A program made the translations under genes and the position numbers. The notes beneath the pieces are model-generated. The model was not told where the DNA came from, ran no database searches, and saw only the letters and a program-made list of their open reading frames with translations. Shown here piece by piece: positions 61,941 to 63,917 of a stretch of DNA of 63,917 bases. Position 1 is the first letter of the stretch; each line of letters begins with the position of its first letter. This DNA is from CAYVUM01 sp964619055. GTDB taxonomy: Bacteria > Pseudomonadota > Alphaproteobacteria > Rhodospirillales > Defluviicoccaceae. The DNA lies in assembly GCA_964619055.1 (NCBI GenBank), contig CAZUDB010000014.1, forward strand, positions 1 to 63,917, given 5' to 3'.

Positions 61941-63458
61941 ATGCCCCCGATCTTTCAGCCAATTCCGGATCCCGCGAGCAAGTCTGTTTCGGCCGAGACC
62001 GACAACGTTTCGTTAGTGTTCTACGATATCGAGTCGACGGGCACGACGACGGCCTGGGACCAGATGCTTCAGTTCGGCGCTATTCGTTCGGATGGCGGCC
62101 TGATCGAACGAGATCGGCTGAACGTCCGTTGTCGGCTTCAGCCACACGTTGTCCCAGCCCCTGGTGCACTGCGCGTGACAGGTCTGGGACCTGCGGATCT
62201 GACCAATCCAGCGTTGCCGAGCCACTATGAAGCCGTTCACGACCTCCATAGCGCGCTCGTCGCCTGGGCTCCGTGCCTGTTTCTCGGGTGGAACTCGTTC
62301 CGTTTCGACGAAGCCTTGGTGCGTCAGAGCCTGTACCAAACCCTGCATCCACCCTTTTTGACCACCGCAATGGGCAACCGGCGCGGCGATGTCCTGCGCA
62401 TGGCCCAAGCCGCGAGCCTGTTCGCACCCCACGCCCTCACCATTCCCCTTGATGACTGCAGACGGCCAACGTTTCGGCTTGATCGGCTGGCGCCGTTAAA
62501 CGGCTGCGGCGCTGGAAATGCCCATGAAGCCATCGCAGACGCCGAGGCCACACTGGCAATCGCACGACGCCTACAGCAGCGGGCACCGGCGTTGTGGAGG
62601 CACCTCATCGATCTGACCCGACGGGAGCGGGTGCTGGCCCTACTGCGCGCAACACCGAAGCTGGCGCACACCGAGTTCGTGTTCGGACGCCCATACAGCC
62701 GAATGGTGACGCTGTGCGGCGAGAACCCCGACCATGCGGCTGAGGTCGCCGTGTTCGATCTGGCGTTCCCACCGGAGAAATACATAGATGGATCCGTGGA
62801 AGACTTGGTTGCGGTTATGAGGCGCTCGCCGAAACCGATCCTTCCCGTCCGGGCCGGCAGCCAGCCGATCCTGATGCCGGCGGACTCTGCGCCCGCCGAT
62901 GCTGCCGCTTGGAGGATTCCGACGGAGGAATTGGACCGACGCGTAGCGCTGATCCGCAACGACGAAAGGTTCCGCGCGCGTGTTGGCGACGCACTGGCCG
63001 CCCGCTACCCGGAGGACGTCGGCGACGGCCACGTGGAGGAGCGGCTGTATCAGCGCCGCATCCCGGACGCCGACATTACCCGGATGGTGGCCTTCCATGA
63101 TCTGCCCTGGCCAAAACGGGCAGCGCTGATGGACAGTTTTCAGGATGACCGGTTGCGAAAAATCGGTCGCCGCCTGCTTTGGCTGGAGCGACCGGACTTG
63201 CTCTCCTCTGCCGCTTGCGCTGAGTTGGATCGCTGGGCGGCCGACCGGGTGCTGGCCGAAGATCCGGATGTTCCTTGGCGCACGCTCACCAACGCCCTGC
63301 GCGAACTGGAAGGACTCCTTGCCAGCGCCCATGACGGCGCCAACGATGACGGATCTGGCGGAGATCCAGCACTGCTCACCTTGCTCACATCCGTTCGGGA
63401 TTTCCTGGATGCGCTTGGTGAACGGTGGGTGGCGTCGATGACGGCCGTTCCCCTCTAG
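61941..63458 (+). CDS. sbcB: Exodeoxyribonuclease I (SbcB family)
   Basis: A 505-residue 3'-5' single-strand DNA exonuclease of the DEDD superfamily. Exo motif I is FYDIESTG, motif II is GWNSFRFDE, and motif III is NAHEAIADAEAT with the catalytic His and Asp. The C-terminal part has the SbcB-like SH3/helical extension (LPWPKRAALMDSFQDDRLRKIGRRLL). ATG 61941 gives MPPIFQPI; the earlier in-frame ATG overlaps the terminator. It acts in recombination and repair. Confidence 0.88.
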   Translation: MPPIFQPIPDPASKSVSAETDNVSLVFYDIESTGTTTAWDQMLQFGAIRSDGGLIERDRLNVRCRLQPHVVPAPGALRVTGLGPADLTNPALPSHYEAVHDLHSALVAWAPCLFLGWNSFRFDEALVRQSLYQTLHPPFLTTAMGNRRGDVLRMAQAASLFAPHALTIPLDDCRRPTFRLDRLAPLNGCGAGNAHEAIADAEATLAIARRLQQRAPALWRHLIDLTRRERVLALLRATPKLAHTEFVFGRPYSRMVTLCGENPDHAAEVAVFDLAFPPEKYIDGSVEDLVAVMRRSPKPILPVRAGSQPILMPADSAPADAAAWRIPTEELDRRVALIRNDERFRARVGDALAARYPEDVGDGHVEERLYQRRIPDADITRMVAFHDLPWPKRAALMDSFQDDRLRKIGRRLLWLERPDLLSSAACAELDRWAADRVLAEDPDVPWRTLTNALRELEGLLASAHDGANDDGSGGDPALLTLLTSVRDFLDALGERWVASMTAVPL

Positions 63459-63539
63459 TCGACCCGCTGGCGCTCCCGTAAGCTGACCTCGTTCGACCTT
63501 CCTCAACCGCCTGCCGCAACCGATCGAAAGACCGCGACC

Positions 63540-63917
63540 ATGCCCGACGACGCCAGTGTGCCCCCGTTCGACAAAAGCCGACTGCCAAGCCGGCATGTGA
63601 CCCAAGGACCGGAGCGTGCGCCTCACCGCTCCTACTACTACGCGATGGGCCTCACGGAGCGAGAGATCAATCAGCCCTTCGTCGGTGTCGCCACGTGTTG
63701 GAATGAGGCCGCCCCTTGCAACATTGCGCTGTCGCGCCAGGCCCAGGTGGTCAAGTTGGGGGTAAAGGCCACCGGCGGCACGCCACGGGAGTTCGTCACT
63801 ATCACTGTCACGGATGGCATTGCCATGGGCCACGCCGGTATGAAATCGTCGCTGGTGTCGCGCGAGGTCATTGCCGACTCGGTGGAGCTGACCATGCGCG
63901 GCCATTGCTACGATGCC
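63540..63917 (+). CDS. ilvD: Dihydroxy-acid dehydratase IlvD (5' part)
   Basis: N-terminal 126 residues of IlvD, cut by the window end. HVTQGPERAPHRSYYYAMGLTE, FVGVATCWNEAAPCNIALSRQAQ and TVTDGIAMGHAGMKSSLVSREVIADSVELTMRGHCYDA are family blocks; the Cys in ATCWNEAAPC and Cys of GHCYD are iron-sulfur ligands. It works in branched-chain amino-acid synthesis. Confidence 0.95.
   Translation, partial: MPDDASVPPFDKSRLPSRHVTQGPERAPHRSYYYAMGLTEREINQPFVGVATCWNEAAPCNIALSRQAQVVKLGVKATGGTPREFVTITVTDGIAMGHAGMKSSLVSREVIADSVELTMRGHCYDA

Overview
The window is about 64 kb of GC-rich chromosomal DNA from a Gram-negative alphaproteobacterium. A Rhodospirillales-type organism fits best, but the genus cannot be fixed from sequence alone. 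The evidence is the pcm-like/tolC/popZ/valS block, an alphaproteobacterial RpoH, a large hopanoid locus, and urease and urea-ABC genes of alphaproteobacterial type. Almost all of it reads as stable core genome. I see no insertion sequences, phage genes, CRISPR arrays or rRNA operons.

Layout. 1-6301: end of the urea ABC transporter (urtD, urtE) and a complete urease operon, ureDABCEFG. 6302-6448: a convergent gap holding a perfect parS centromere site inside a 38-bp palindrome. 6449-10280, minus strand: sulfur amino-acid genes metC, sseA, cysK and a Nudix hydrolase. 10572-18353, plus strand: a hopanoid operon (mlaC/hpnM-like, hpnC, hpnB, hpnD, hpnE, shc, hpnG). It meets hpnH and ispH tail to tail, followed by a ZIP transporter with cyclic-nucleotide domains that is split by an in-frame stop. 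22777-25906: a c-type cytochrome overlapping hpnN. 26083-29236: rpmF, hisI, a second mlaC/hpnM-like gene, and rpoH with a long leader. 29331-36622: SAM hydrolase, a metallo-beta-lactamase-fold protein, a type I secretion pair and a divergent CHASE2 adenylate/guanylate cyclase. 36627-43109: an envelope glycosyltransferase/flippase operon and a Pat-type acyltransferase. 43407-45274: four small poorly known proteins.

45393-52524 holds an apparent DSF (diffusible signal factor) module. It has an RpfF-type synthase, an RpfC-type hybrid kinase with HPt domain, and a REC-PAS-PAS-GGDEF-EAL protein in the place where RpfG would be expected to act. tRNA-Asn and tRNA-Cys follow. Then come a degenerate PCM homologue, tolC, popZ, valS, a secreted nuclease with an elaborate promoter region, an OmpA-type lipoprotein, exonuclease I, and the start of ilvD.

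The most interesting points are the Rpf/DSF module rewired to a composite GGDEF-EAL response regulator, the parS site, the ZIP/cNMP-binding protein interrupted by TAA, a cytochrome c lacking its usual Met ligand next to hpnN, a 12-codon leader ORF upstream of rpoH, and the palindrome-rich promoter of the secreted nuclease. All family assignments come from reading motifs; no database search was run.
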